This document shows positions 33,308 through 41,295 of a stretch of DNA of 45,681 nt, piece by piece. Location of the stretch: assembly GCF_900546705.1 (NCBI RefSeq), contig NZ_URDP01000016.1:1-45681 (forward strand). Direction: 5' to 3'. Every line of letters begins with the position of its first letter. The stretch's first letter is position 1. The notes below the pieces were generated by a model. The model did no database searches. It had not been told where the DNA came from and saw only the letters and a list, made by a program, of their open reading frames with translations. This stretch comes from an uncultured Oscillibacter sp. GTDB taxonomy: Bacteria; Bacillota; Clostridia; Oscillospirales; Oscillospiraceae. Position numbers and translations under genes: made by a program.

Positions 33308-34729
33308 ATGAAAAACAGCGAAAAGACCATGGAAAAAGTGGTTGCCCTGTGCAAAAACCGGGGCTTTATCTTCGCCGGCAGCGAGATCTACGGCGGCCTG
33401 GCCAACACCTGGGACTACGGTCCTCTGGGCGTGGAGCTCAAGAACAACGTCAAGAAGGCCTGGTGGAAGAAGTTTGTCCAGGAGAACCCCTATAACGTGG
33501 GCCTTGACGCCGCTATTTTGATGAACCCCCAGACCTGGGTGGCCAGCGGCCATCTGGGCGGCTTCTCTGATCCCCTCATGGACTGCAAGGAGTGCAAGGA
33601 GCGCTTCCGGGCCGACAAGCTCATTGAGGACTGGGCCAATGAGAACGGCGTGGAGCTGGGCAAGCCCATCGATGCTTTCTCCCAGGAGGAGATGAAGGAC
33701 TTCATCGAGTCCCACAACATTCCCTGCCCCAGCTGCGGCAAGCACAACTTCACCGACATCCGGCAGTTCAACCTGATGTTCAAGACGTTCCAGGGCGTCA
33801 CCGAGGACGCCAAGAACACCGTGTACCTGCGGCCTGAGACCGCCCAGGGCATCTTCGTCAACTTCCAGAACGTCCAGCGCACCACCCGCCGCAAGCTGCC
33901 CTTCGGCGTGTGCCAGATCGGCAAGTCCTTCCGCAACGAGATCACCCCGGGCAACTTTACCTTCCGCACCCGGGAGTTTGAGCAGATGGAGCTGGAGTTC
34001 TTCTGCAAGCCCGGCACCGACCTGGAGTGGTTCCAGTACTGGCGCTCTTTCTGCAAGGAGTGGCTGCTGAACCTGAACATGAGCGAGGAGCACCTGCGGC
34101 TGCGTGACCACAGCCCCGAGGAGCTGTGCTTCTACTCCAAGGGCACCACGGACTTTGAGTTCCTGTTCCCCTTCGGCTGGGGCGAGCTGTGGGGCGTGGC
34201 GGACCGCACCGACTACGACCTGACGCAGCACCAGAACACCTCCGGCAAGGATATGACCTACTTCGATCCCGAGACCAACGAGCGGTATATCCCCTATGTG
34301 GTGGAGCCCTCTCTGGGCGCCGACCGGGTGACCCTTGCGTTCCTGATCGAAGCCTACGACGAGGAGGTCGTGGACGAGGCCAAGAACGACGTGCGCGTGG
34401 TGCTGCACTTCCATCCCGCCCTGGCTCCCTTCAAGGTAGCGGTACTGCCCCTTTCCAAGAAGCTCTCCGACAAGGCCCGGGAGATCCAGGCCGAGCTTGC
34501 CAAGGACTGGATGGTGGACTTTGACGAGACCGGCTCCATCGGCAAGCGCTATCGCCGTCAGGACGAGATCGGCACGCCCTACTGCGTCACCGTGGACTTT
34601 GATACCGTGGGTGACGCGGACAAGGAAGGCGACGGCTGTGTCACCGTTCGTGACCGTGACACCATGGAGCAGGTGCGCCTGCCCATCAGCGAGCTGAAGG
34701 CGTATCTTGCCGAAAAGCTGGCTTACTGA
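33308..34729 (+). CDS. glyS: Glycyl-tRNA synthetase (single-chain, alpha2 type)
   Basis: 473 residues, class II core of the archaeal/eukaryal-like alpha2 GlyRS rather than the alpha2beta2 type. Motif 2 FRNEITP and the class II motif 3 GADRVTLAFL are visible, along with the N-terminal SEIYGGLANTWDYGPLG and a C-terminal anticodon-binding domain beginning VVLHFHPALAPFKVAVLPL. CysX2Cys pairs (CKECKERF and CPSCGKH) suggest a zinc-binding insert. GAAGGAG precedes the ATG. Controlled by the T-box leader. Confidence 0.96.
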   Translation: MKNSEKTMEKVVALCKNRGFIFAGSEIYGGLANTWDYGPLGVELKNNVKKAWWKKFVQENPYNVGLDAAILMNPQTWVASGHLGGFSDPLMDCKECKERFRADKLIEDWANENGVELGKPIDAFSQEEMKDFIESHNIPCPSCGKHNFTDIRQFNLMFKTFQGVTEDAKNTVYLRPETAQGIFVNFQNVQRTTRRKLPFGVCQIGKSFRNEITPGNFTFRTREFEQMELEFFCKPGTDLEWFQYWRSFCKEWLLNLNMSEEHLRLRDHSPEELCFYSKGTTDFEFLFPFGWGELWGVADRTDYDLTQHQNTSGKDMTYFDPETNERYIPYVVEPSLGADRVTLAFLIEAYDEEVVDEAKNDVRVVLHFHPALAPFKVAVLPLSKKLSDKAREIQAELAKDWMVDFDETGSIGKRYRRQDEIGTPYCVTVDFDTVGDADKEGDGCVTVRDRDTMEQVRLPISELKAYLAEKLAY

Positions 34730-34749
34730 TTCAGCATGTGATTTTTCCG

Positions 34750-34776
34750 GCGGGGCCGCGAAAGCCGCGGTCCCGC
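34750..34776 (+). terminator. Hairpin after glyS
   Basis: GCGGGGCCGCG (34750-34760) pairs with CGCGGTCCCGC (34766-34776), one G-U, with only a short T run after it, so partial termination at most. Confidence 0.45.
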
Positions 34777-34810
34777 TTTCAACAATTTCTGAGGTTTTGT
34801 GGAAAGAAAC

Positions 34811-36766
34811 ATGAAAGTAGGAAAAAGAGTACAAAAGCAGCCGGTTCCCCGGCGCTGGGTGCGGGGCTGCCTGTTTGCCTGCGGGGCTTGGGTAATGGGC
34901 CTTGCGGTGACGGTGGCGGTACAGTGGATCGTCACCGGCTCCGTATTTCAGGAGGTTTTTCCCTGGTTTGTGGAAAATCCCGGTTATCTTTTGCTGACAG
35001 GAATTCTGTGCGGCGTGGTCGTGGGATTCCTGGGGGCAGCTCTGGGATCATTGGCCGCCGGCAGCGCCGTTACGGTGGTGCTGGCAATGACCCTGGCACT
35101 GATTGATTATTTCAAGACCGCCATCAACGGTGCGCCGCTGGAGGTAGCGGACTTTAACCTTGCCTCGCATTTGAAGGCGGTGGCCGGTGTGGCCGGAGAG
35201 CTGCGTCCTCCCAGGGACTTCTGGCTGGCGCTTCTTGCCCTGGTCCTGTGTGTGGCGATTTTGGTGCTGACCCGGCGTTTTACACGGCTGCAGGGCCGGG
35301 AGCGGTTGGCCGGCGGTGCGGTATGTCTGGTGCTGGGGGCGTTTTTGTGCAGTGGTGTGGGCGCGAGGCTGGTGGGACCGGTGTTCGGAGTGGATATCTA
35401 CACCCGTACCGCTGCCTCCGTCAGCCATGACCGCTACGGGCTGACCCTGAGTCTCTGGAGGGACGGCTTCCTGCAGTCCATGGCGGGACCGGAGGGGTAC
35501 AGTCAGGAATACATGGAGGATGTACTCCATGAGATCGACCAGATGACGGCAGATTACAACCAGAATGTGTCCCAGGAGACGCCCAACGTCATCATGATTC
35601 TCTCCGAGTCCTTCTACGATCTGACGAGGCTGCCGGATCTGACCTACGAGCGGGACCCGCTGGAGAATTTCCACGCCCTGGAGAAAGAGAGCATCAGCGG
35701 TATATTCCATTCCCACTATCTGGGCTACGGCACCGGATATATCGAGATGTCCATGCTGGAGGGGATTGCGGATCTGGATTTCAACGCCGGTACCAATCTC
35801 TGCTTTTTGTCCGACGAAAGCTATTCCCGGCTGGACTCCATGCCGCAGGCCTTTGTGGACCGGGGTTACACGGCCCGGATGCTCCATGGCTACAACGACA
35901 GTCTCTATAACCGCACGGTGACTTATCCCCGCATGGGCTTTTCCAAGCTGCTATTCTCCCAGGACATCCAGAATCTGGGCCTTGACTGGCAGGGCAGCAT
36001 CTACGGAGGCTACTACATGAAGGATTCCTATCTCTTCACCGGACTGCTGGATCAGATGGAGGAGATCAACGAGAGCGGCTCTCCCGCGTTCCTCTACGCC
36101 ATCACCATGGAGAACCACCAGCCCTTCGACGCGGAGAAGTTCAACTATGAGTGTCAGATCGGTGTGGAGAGCCAGACTCTCAGCGATGAGAACATGGCCA
36201 TTGTCCGGGTCATGCTGGAGGGCATCACCCGGGCGGATGAGGCTCTGGGACAGCTGACGGACGCCCTGCGTCAGGTGGACCGGCCCACCATCGTGGTGTT
36301 TTTCGGCGACCACCGGCCCAATCTCTTTATGACGGACGGAGACACCGTATACACCAAGCTGGGCCTGTGCCCATCCAACGACGCGGCCGAGTGGACGCCG
36401 GAACAGGTCAATGACCTGTACTCCACGGATTACCTGATCTGGGCCAATGATCCGGCGCTGCTGAAGGGCCAGGCGGGAACCCGCCAGGAGAGCAGCGTGA
36501 CGGCCCTGGGGCCCCAGCTGCTGGAGCTGACCGGCAGCAGCTGGAGTCGCTGGTGGGCGCTGCTCAACGAGCAGCGGAAGTTCTCCCTGACGGATACGGA
36601 CCTCTACTTTGTGGACGGTCAGGGAACGGCCTATGCCTCGGAAGCAGCTGCGCCGCTGACGGAGGAGCAGCGCCACTTGCTGGAGCTGCGGCGGGCTGTC
36701 ACTTACGACGCCTTTTACGGGGAGCAGTACATCACAAAACAAATGAACGAGCCCGCCGGCTCGTAA
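34811..36766 (+). CDS. Lipoteichoic-acid synthase-like sulfatase-family transferase
   Basis: 651 residues. Five predicted membrane spans in the first ~220 residues are followed by a large extracellular alkaline-phosphatase/sulfatase-fold domain. Its PNVIMILSESFYD metal-binding start, nucleophile Thr in GYGTGYIE, and later FFGDHRPNLF metal histidine are the LtaS signature. Such enzymes polymerise glycerol-phosphate from phosphatidylglycerol onto lipid anchors or modify lipids. The ATG at 34811 is chosen; a GTG at 34799 is possible. It follows glyS after about 80 bases in the same direction. Whether the cell makes LTA cannot be told from the window. Confidence 0.88.
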   Translation: MKVGKRVQKQPVPRRWVRGCLFACGAWVMGLAVTVAVQWIVTGSVFQEVFPWFVENPGYLLLTGILCGVVVGFLGAALGSLAAGSAVTVVLAMTLALIDYFKTAINGAPLEVADFNLASHLKAVAGVAGELRPPRDFWLALLALVLCVAILVLTRRFTRLQGRERLAGGAVCLVLGAFLCSGVGARLVGPVFGVDIYTRTAASVSHDRYGLTLSLWRDGFLQSMAGPEGYSQEYMEDVLHEIDQMTADYNQNVSQETPNVIMILSESFYDLTRLPDLTYERDPLENFHALEKESISGIFHSHYLGYGTGYIEMSMLEGIADLDFNAGTNLCFLSDESYSRLDSMPQAFVDRGYTARMLHGYNDSLYNRTVTYPRMGFSKLLFSQDIQNLGLDWQGSIYGGYYMKDSYLFTGLLDQMEEINESGSPAFLYAITMENHQPFDAEKFNYECQIGVESQTLSDENMAIVRVMLEGITRADEALGQLTDALRQVDRPTIVVFFGDHRPNLFMTDGDTVYTKLGLCPSNDAAEWTPEQVNDLYSTDYLIWANDPALLKGQAGTRQESSVTALGPQLLELTGSSWSRWWALLNEQRKFSLTDTDLYFVDGQGTAYASEAAAPLTEEQRHLLELRRAVTYDAFYGEQYITKQMNEPAGS

Positions 36767-36802
36767 AAAAGCGCACCCGGCTCATGCCGGGTGCGTTTTT
36801 TT
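36765..36802. terminator. Bidirectional intrinsic terminator
   Basis: CGCACCCGGC (36772-36781) mirrors GCCGGGTGCG (36786-36795), flanked by A6 and T7, between the convergent LTA-synthase-like and DUF6881 genes. Confidence 0.9.
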
Positions 36803-36808
36803 AATGAT

Positions 36809-37114
36809 TTAAAAGAACATGCCCATGAAGCCGTCAGGCCGCTCAGCCGCCTGGTCCCACACCTCCCGGAATACGGAGGCGGGGATGGTCCGGGCCGTCA
36901 CCTCACCGGGCACGTTCAGTGCCCGCACGTCGGCAGGGAAGGGGGCCTTGGAGAGGGCCTCGTCGCCGCCGTGCTCCTCTCCGTAGGCAAACCACAGTCC
37001 GTTGTCGTAAAACTCCACCCGGCGGGTCTCCAAATCTTCCCGGTCCACCTCCGAGTAGACCCGGACAGGGTCGTCGTCCTGGGCGTGGGCGTATTCCACC
37101 AGAATATAGCGCAT
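36809..37114 (-). CDS. Small DUF6881-like protein
   Basis: 101 residues, acidic, single-domain. MRYILVEYAHAQDDDPVRVYSEVDREDLETRRVEFYDNG resembles the DUF6881 type, short proteins of unknown function, often encoded near nucleotide- or toxin-related genes. AAAGGTGG lies 8 bases before the ATG. It follows the AlaX-like gene after 14 bases, so it is the last gene of that unit. No function is assigned. Confidence 0.6.
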   Translation of the reverse strand: MRYILVEYAHAQDDDPVRVYSEVDREDLETRRVEFYDNGLWFAYGEEHGGDEALSKAPFPADVRALNVPGEVTARTIPASVFREVWDQAAERPDGFMGMFF

Positions 37115-37128
37115 GAGTGATCCACCTT

Positions 37129-38283
37129 TCAGGAGAGTTTGTTGAAAAAGTCCCGGATGGCGGCTTCCTCCGCCTGGACGCTGCCCTGGGCAAAGCCGCT
37201 GCGGCCGCCGCCTCGTCCGGAGAGCGCGGCGTTCATGGATTTTACCAAGGGGGCAATGTCCGCTCCGTCGGCCCGGATCAGGGCGTAGTGATACTGCCCG
37301 CTTTCCCCGGCAAACACCGCCGCAAGTCCGCCGCATGCTTTTGCCACCGCGTCGGCCAGGCGCCGGGCACTGTCGCCGCTCATGGGCGGCTCCATCAAAA
37401 GCACGTCCCCTTTTCCACGAAATGCTTCCGCTTTGTGGAAAAAGAGCTCTGTCTCCAAGGAGGACGCCCGCTGCTTGACGGAGGACAGCTCCTCCGCCAG
37501 GCGCTCCACGGCGGCGGCAGTGTCCAGGGGCTTGACGCTCAGACGCTGCCCGATGGCGTGGGTTTGGTCGTAGGCGGCGGAGAGATAGCGCCAGGCCCGC
37601 TTTCCGCAAAGAATTTCCATGCGGACGCCGGAGCGGAACTTCTGACAGGAGAGCACCTTGATGATGCCAACCTGTCCCGCAGAGAGCACATGGGTGCCGC
37701 AGCAGGCACAGCAGTCCGCTCCCGGAAACGCCACGATGCGCACCTGACCGGTGAGCTCCTTTTTGCTGCGGTAGTGAATTGCCTTCAGCTCCTCCTGAGA
37801 GGGATAGAGGACCTTCACCGGCGTGTCGGCCCAGATGACGGCGTTGGCCCGCTGCTCGGCGGCCATGGCCTGTTCCCAGGTAATGTCCGCATTGTAGTCG
37901 ATGGTCACCGTGTCGGCGCCCAGGTGGAAGCCCACGTTGTCACAGTGGTAGAGATCGCAGAGAATGCCGGAGAGGATGTGTTCCCCGGAGTGCTGCTGCA
38001 TGTGGTCGAAGCGGCGGTCCCAGTCGATGATACCGGTGACCACGGTGCCGATTTCCACTTTTTCCTCGCAGGTGTGGAAAATGACGCCGTTTTTTTCGTG
38101 CACGTCCGTGACGGCAATGCCGTCCAGGGTGCCGTGGTCGGCGGGCTGTCCGCCGCCCTCGGGGTAAAAGGCGGTGCGGTCCAGCGTGACCAGATACCCG
38201 CCCTTGCCCGGCTCACAGGAGAGCACCGTGGCGGCGAACTGCCGCAGGAAGGGATTTTCATAGTAGAGCTTTTCCGTTTCCAT
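37129..38283 (-). CDS. AlaX-type alanyl-tRNA editing protein with DHHA1 domain
   Basis: 384 residues, similar to the long AlaX form: N-terminal AlaRS-like beta barrel (ETEKLYYENPFLRQF...TAFYPEGGGQPADHG), the zinc/editing site HMQQHSGEHILSG (HxxxH) and CCACCGTHV (CxxxH), a coiled coil, and a C-terminal DHHA1 domain ending GGRSGFAQGS. It has no aminoacylation core, so it should clear Ser- or Gly-mischarged tRNA-Ala in trans. The ATG at 38283 is chosen because AAAGGAA lies 9 bases upstream; the longer frame has no site. Confidence 0.85.
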   Translation of the reverse strand: METEKLYYENPFLRQFAATVLSCEPGKGGYLVTLDRTAFYPEGGGQPADHGTLDGIAVTDVHEKNGVIFHTCEEKVEIGTVVTGIIDWDRRFDHMQQHSGEHILSGILCDLYHCDNVGFHLGADTVTIDYNADITWEQAMAAEQRANAVIWADTPVKVLYPSQEELKAIHYRSKKELTGQVRIVAFPGADCCACCGTHVLSAGQVGIIKVLSCQKFRSGVRMEILCGKRAWRYLSAAYDQTHAIGQRLSVKPLDTAAAVERLAEELSSVKQRASSLETELFFHKAEAFRGKGDVLLMEPPMSGDSARRLADAVAKACGGLAAVFAGESGQYHYALIRADGADIAPLVKSMNAALSGRGGGRSGFAQGSVQAEEAAIRDFFNKLS

Positions 38284-38303
38284 GGGGAACATTCCTTTCT
38301 GTA

Positions 38304-39233
38304 TCAAGAGATCGAAACTACCAGACGCCATACGGGCTCGGCCAGGAACCAGCCCAGTACGGCAGAGCAGAGATTGGCAGTGATGGCGTAGGCGGCGGCG
38401 CGGGCACGGGTGCGGCCTGTCAGGAGGCGGGAGAAGGCGGCGGTCTCCGCAAAGACTACCACCAGTTCCACGACGATCAGCAGCAAAAAGTATCCGAGGC
38501 CCACGCCCTCCTGAACGGCGGTCACCCCCAGACTGAGGAATACACCCAGCTGGGTGACGAGATTCATTGCAAAAAAGACAATCCAGTTGCGGCGGGACTT
38601 TGCAAAGCCGAAGAGCGCCAGCAATATGCCCTCCACAATCAGTGTGGGGATCAGGGTGCACAGAAGCTCCACGGCGTAGGCCTGCCACACAGGCTTCATC
38701 ACCACCTTGCCGTTGCGCAGCATCTGTGCCTCAGACACAGTGCCAGCCGCATAGTCCACGGTGGCGGTACACTGGAGACTTACCCGCTCCGCCGGGTCAG
38801 ACAGCCAGATGTCTCCGCTTTGGGTCACGATCAGTACCCGGTAGGTCTGAGGCAGACCCACATAGCCGAAGCTGTGGAGGGGAGCGCCGTCCTCCGCCCA
38901 CGCCTCGGCGTACAGATCTCCCCAGGTGGGGGCGCCGTCAAAGCCCTCCGCCGTGCAGGCGTGCCACCCCTCCGGCACGGCGTCCCGGAGGGCGGCGAGC
39001 AGGTCCTGGTCCAGTTCCGCACGTTCTTCCTCGTCATAGTTCCAGGTAATGCCGTTGTAGTCCTTTTTTGGGAACTCCCCCTCCGCCAGAATGTCCAGAT
39101 AGTAGGGCTCCTGAGGGGCGTTTTCCACCCGGAGGGTCAAAAGTGGCTTGGGGCCCATGTCCGCCAGGGCGGAGACGGTGAGTGTCAGGGCAGCCAGGGC
39201 GACAAGCAGCAGGATACGCAGTGTCGGTTTCAT
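38304..39233 (-). CDS. Exported protein with C-terminal membrane domain, unknown
   Basis: 309 residues. An N-terminal signal peptide (MKPTLRILLLVALAALTLTVSALA) is followed by a ~150-residue extracytoplasmic domain rich in Asp/Glu and Trp, then four or five hydrophobic segments that fill the last ~130 residues. AGGAGG lies 7 bases before the ATG at 39233. It sits between the GH3 lipoprotein gene and the AlaX gene in one direction. I do not recognise a family. Confidence 0.65.
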   Translation of the reverse strand: MKPTLRILLLVALAALTLTVSALADMGPKPLLTLRVENAPQEPYYLDILAEGEFPKKDYNGITWNYDEEERAELDQDLLAALRDAVPEGWHACTAEGFDGAPTWGDLYAEAWAEDGAPLHSFGYVGLPQTYRVLIVTQSGDIWLSDPAERVSLQCTATVDYAAGTVSEAQMLRNGKVVMKPVWQAYAVELLCTLIPTLIVEGILLALFGFAKSRRNWIVFFAMNLVTQLGVFLSLGVTAVQEGVGLGYFLLLIVVELVVVFAETAAFSRLLTGRTRARAAAYAITANLCSAVLGWFLAEPVWRLVVSIS

Positions 39234-39299
39234 CAGTGCCTCCTTTTCCAATCTTCCGATACCTTCCAAAAGTTAAGACGGGAAAACGGGGGATTCGTT

Positions 39300-40463
39300 T
39301 TACAGCAGCCCCAGGCTCTGCTTCCAGGTGAGTACCCGGCGGCAGGCGGTGTCGACGGTGTCCATGGAGAGGGTGCCGTCCTCCACGGCTTCCAGCACCT
39401 TGGGAATCTGGGTGCGGTAGTCGGTGGTGATGATGAGATCGTTGCCCGCCTGGAGGGCCATGACGGCCACAGCGCCGTCTTGGGCGTAGGCGGCCACGGC
39501 GTCCATGGCCAGATCGTCCGTCATGACCACGCCGTCAAAGTCCAGTTCCGTGCGCAGAAGATCGTGGACGGCGGGGGAGAGGGAGGCGGGCAGGGAATCG
39601 TCCACCGCCGTCATGATGTTGTGGCTTACCAGTACGGCAGTTTTGCCGCTGCCGGCTTCCATGCCGGCGGAAAAGGGGAGGAAGTCATTTTCCCGGAACT
39701 GCTCCAGAGGCCGTTTGTCCACGGCGATGCCCGTGTGGGTGTCCACATTATTGCCGTAGCCGGGGAAGTGCTTCAAGACGCTGCCCATGTTGTCATCAGC
39801 CATCTGCCCCACCACGGCAGCCACGCAGTCAGCGGTGCCCGCTGCGTCCAGGCCGCAGGTACGGTCGTAAATAAAGTCCGACGGGTCGGTGGAGACGTCC
39901 GCCACCGGGGCCAGGTTCACGTTAATGCCGAGGGCCGAGAGCAGGGCGTCCTTTTCCTCCGTGTCTGCCGTCAGGGCCTCTGTGCCGCCCGCGGCCAGGA
40001 GCTTCTGGGGAGAGCGGTACTTTTCCCCCCGCAGGTGGGGATTGGAGCTGACCCGCACCACCGTGCCGCCCTCTTCGTCCACGCCCAGAAGCAGGGGGAT
40101 GTCTGTGTCCGCCGCTGCGGCGTCCTGGTAAGAGCGGAGGGTCTGGATCACATAGTCGGCGGTCTTGTCCGCAAAATCCCGGCCGAAGAGCACATAGCCG
40201 CCCAGATGGTAGGTGGTGACGTCCTCCACGGCGGATTCCGCCGGACAGCGGACAAAGAACAGCTGCCCCACCTTTTCCTCCGTGGTCAGGGAGGCCAGCA
40301 GATCGTCGATTTCCTGGGCCGCCAGCTCCTCCGGCGTAGGCTCGGGAGGCGGGGCGGGGGCTTCTTCCTGAATGGGGACGCTCTCCTCCGGTTTTGATGT
40401 GCCGCATCCGGGCAGGGCGGCAAGGCAAAGGACGGCCAGGGCCGCCGCGAGAAGTCGTTTCAT
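39300..40463 (-). CDS. Glycoside hydrolase family 3 lipoprotein, NagZ-like
   Basis: 387 residues. A lipoprotein signal peptide with lipobox LPGC is followed by a Pro/Glu linker and a GH3 N-terminal TIM barrel. Landmarks are LLGVDEEGG (substrate strand), KHFPGYGNNVDTHTG (the His/Asp pair used by NagZ as acid-base) and the nucleophile in GVVMTDDLAM. It should remove beta-N-acetylglucosamine residues from peptidoglycan fragments on the outer face. It is the first gene of the minus-strand unit through AlaX and the DUF6881 gene. Confidence 0.9.
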   Translation of the reverse strand: MKRLLAAALAVLCLAALPGCGTSKPEESVPIQEEAPAPPPEPTPEELAAQEIDDLLASLTTEEKVGQLFFVRCPAESAVEDVTTYHLGGYVLFGRDFADKTADYVIQTLRSYQDAAAADTDIPLLLGVDEEGGTVVRVSSNPHLRGEKYRSPQKLLAAGGTEALTADTEEKDALLSALGINVNLAPVADVSTDPSDFIYDRTCGLDAAGTADCVAAVVGQMADDNMGSVLKHFPGYGNNVDTHTGIAVDKRPLEQFRENDFLPFSAGMEAGSGKTAVLVSHNIMTAVDDSLPASLSPAVHDLLRTELDFDGVVMTDDLAMDAVAAYAQDGAVAVMALQAGNDLIITTDYRTQIPKVLEAVEDGTLSMDTVDTACRRVLTWKQSLGLL

Positions 40464-40806
40464 AGTGCCTCCATTTCTGCCCGTTCGGGCTGTATGAGCA
40501 GTGTATCATATTTTTCCCGGGAAAAAAAGAGAGCTCCACCCCCCATTTTCTTTTGTCTTGCCAAAAGAAAACGGGCCGTGGACGGTCCAAAAGAAAAGCG
40601 CCCGGCCCCATCGGCCTTTTGGCCGATGGGGGACGCGGGCCGGAGAAACAGTGGGTTGCGAACCCGGAGGTAAAGCGTTGGGCGCGTCCGGGCGCGGTGC
40701 GGGCCAAAAGCGCTGCCCGCGCCGGAAAGTATTCAGGCTGCCGGGGCGGTGGGCGGACACCGGTTTCTCCTCTTTCCGCTGCCGCTGGCGCGAAAAAGGC
40801 GGGGCC
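40464..40806. repeat. GC-rich, highly structured intergenic stretch
   Basis: No credible gene. It contains two copies of CCAAAAGAAAA (40561-40571, 40587-40597) around GGGCCGT-GG-ACGGTCC, then a perfect CCCCATCGGCC-TTTT-GGCCGATGGGG hairpin (40606-40631), GGGTT-GCG-AACCC (40653-40665), a GCGGGC...GCCCGC pair near 40700-40726, and an outer pair GGAGAAAC/GTTTCTCC (40642-40649 / 40763-40770). This could be an interspersed repeat element or a structured RNA. Confidence 0.4.
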
Positions 40807-40820
40807 TTACGGCTCCGCCT
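40793..40820 (-). terminator. Terminator overlapping the end of the 55-residue gene
   Basis: On the minus strand GGCGGAGCC-GTAA-GGCCCCGCC forms a hairpin (one mismatch) followed by T5; the loop contains the stop codon. Confidence 0.6.
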
Positions 40821-40974
40821 CTGTGGGGGTTTCCTGAGAGATGTAGCACTCCTCCGCCTCCTGTTGTGCGGTAATCAAGAGTGCCCTGGCCTGTCCGAAA
40901 TTCTGCTGTTCCAGCGCAGAGATCGCGTTTGTACAGGCGTTGAAAAGTTTGTGATAGAGCATTTGATAGTCCAT
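40807..40974 (-). CDS. Small 55-residue protein divergent from an Xre regulator
   Basis: Begins MDYQMLYHKLFNACTNAI and continues as a mostly helical acidic protein with LEQQNFGQARALLITAQQEAEE, ending TEAEP. GAGGTGA lies 5 bases before the ATG at 40974, and a good promoter sits at 40996-41024. Small proteins of this kind lie beside Xre-type regulators in other gut Clostridia by my recollection, but I have no name for it. It may form a regulated module with the HTH gene at 41054. Confidence 0.6.
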   Translation of the reverse strand: MDYQMLYHKLFNACTNAISALEQQNFGQARALLITAQQEAEECYISQETPTEAEP

Positions 40975-40994
40975 CTGCGTCACCTCAATATAGT

Positions 40995-41013
40995 CATTAT
41001 AATTACTATAATG
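40995..41013. promoter_or_regulatory. Perfect palindrome, probable Xre operator
   Basis: CATTATA (40995-41001) and TATAATG (41007-41013) are mirror images around ATTAC. It overlaps the -10 box of the 55-residue gene. Confidence 0.55.
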
Positions 41014-41024
41014 ATTTTCGTCAA
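40996..41024 (-). promoter_or_regulatory. Promoter of the 55-residue gene
   Basis: On the minus strand TTGACG (41019-41024) and TATAAT (40996-41001) with a 17-base spacer containing the palindrome. On the plus strand a TATAAT at 41031-41036 may serve the Xre gene, though no -35 is clear. Confidence 0.65.
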
Positions 41025-41053
41025 GTCACATATAATTGGCGTGAGGTGATTGG

Positions 41054-41263
41054 ATGCCGATTTCTTTCGCGCCCATGCGGGAATATATGCGGATTCACAA
41101 GATTTCTTATTATTACCTGGCAAATCAGGGAATCGAGTCTGCGACCTTGCAAAGAATCCGGCATGACCAGCCCGTTACCACGGCGACGCTTGGCAAGCTG
41201 TGTAAAATCATGCACTGCGCACCGGAGGACTTGATTTGCTATCAGGAATCTGAAGAAGATTAA
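41054..41263 (+). CDS. Small Xre/Cro-type helix-turn-helix regulator
   Basis: 69 residues, a single HTH domain: MREYMRIHKISYYYLANQGIESATLQRIRHDQPVTTATLGKLCKIMHCAPEDLI. This is the compact HTH_26-like type that usually represses its own neighbour. GAGGTGA lies 5 bases before the ATG. It is divergent from the 55-residue gene, with a 19-base palindrome in the shared control region. Confidence 0.85.
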   Translation: MPISFAPMREYMRIHKISYYYLANQGIESATLQRIRHDQPVTTATLGKLCKIMHCAPEDLICYQESEED

Positions 41264-41293
41264 ACGCCCCACTCCATCAGGAGCGGGGCGTTT
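41262..41293. terminator. Bidirectional terminator between Xre gene and aspS
   Basis: AAACGCCCCACTCC (41262-41275) and GGAGCGGGGCGTTT (41280-41293) pair with one A-C mismatch; both strands end in T runs. Confidence 0.8.
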
Positions 41294-41295
41294 TC

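Noticed and set aside
40553..40837. Plus-strand frame in the GC-rich structured gap
   Set aside because: Arg/Gly/Ala-rich product without a ribosome-binding site, and it follows the inverted repeats; probably spurious.
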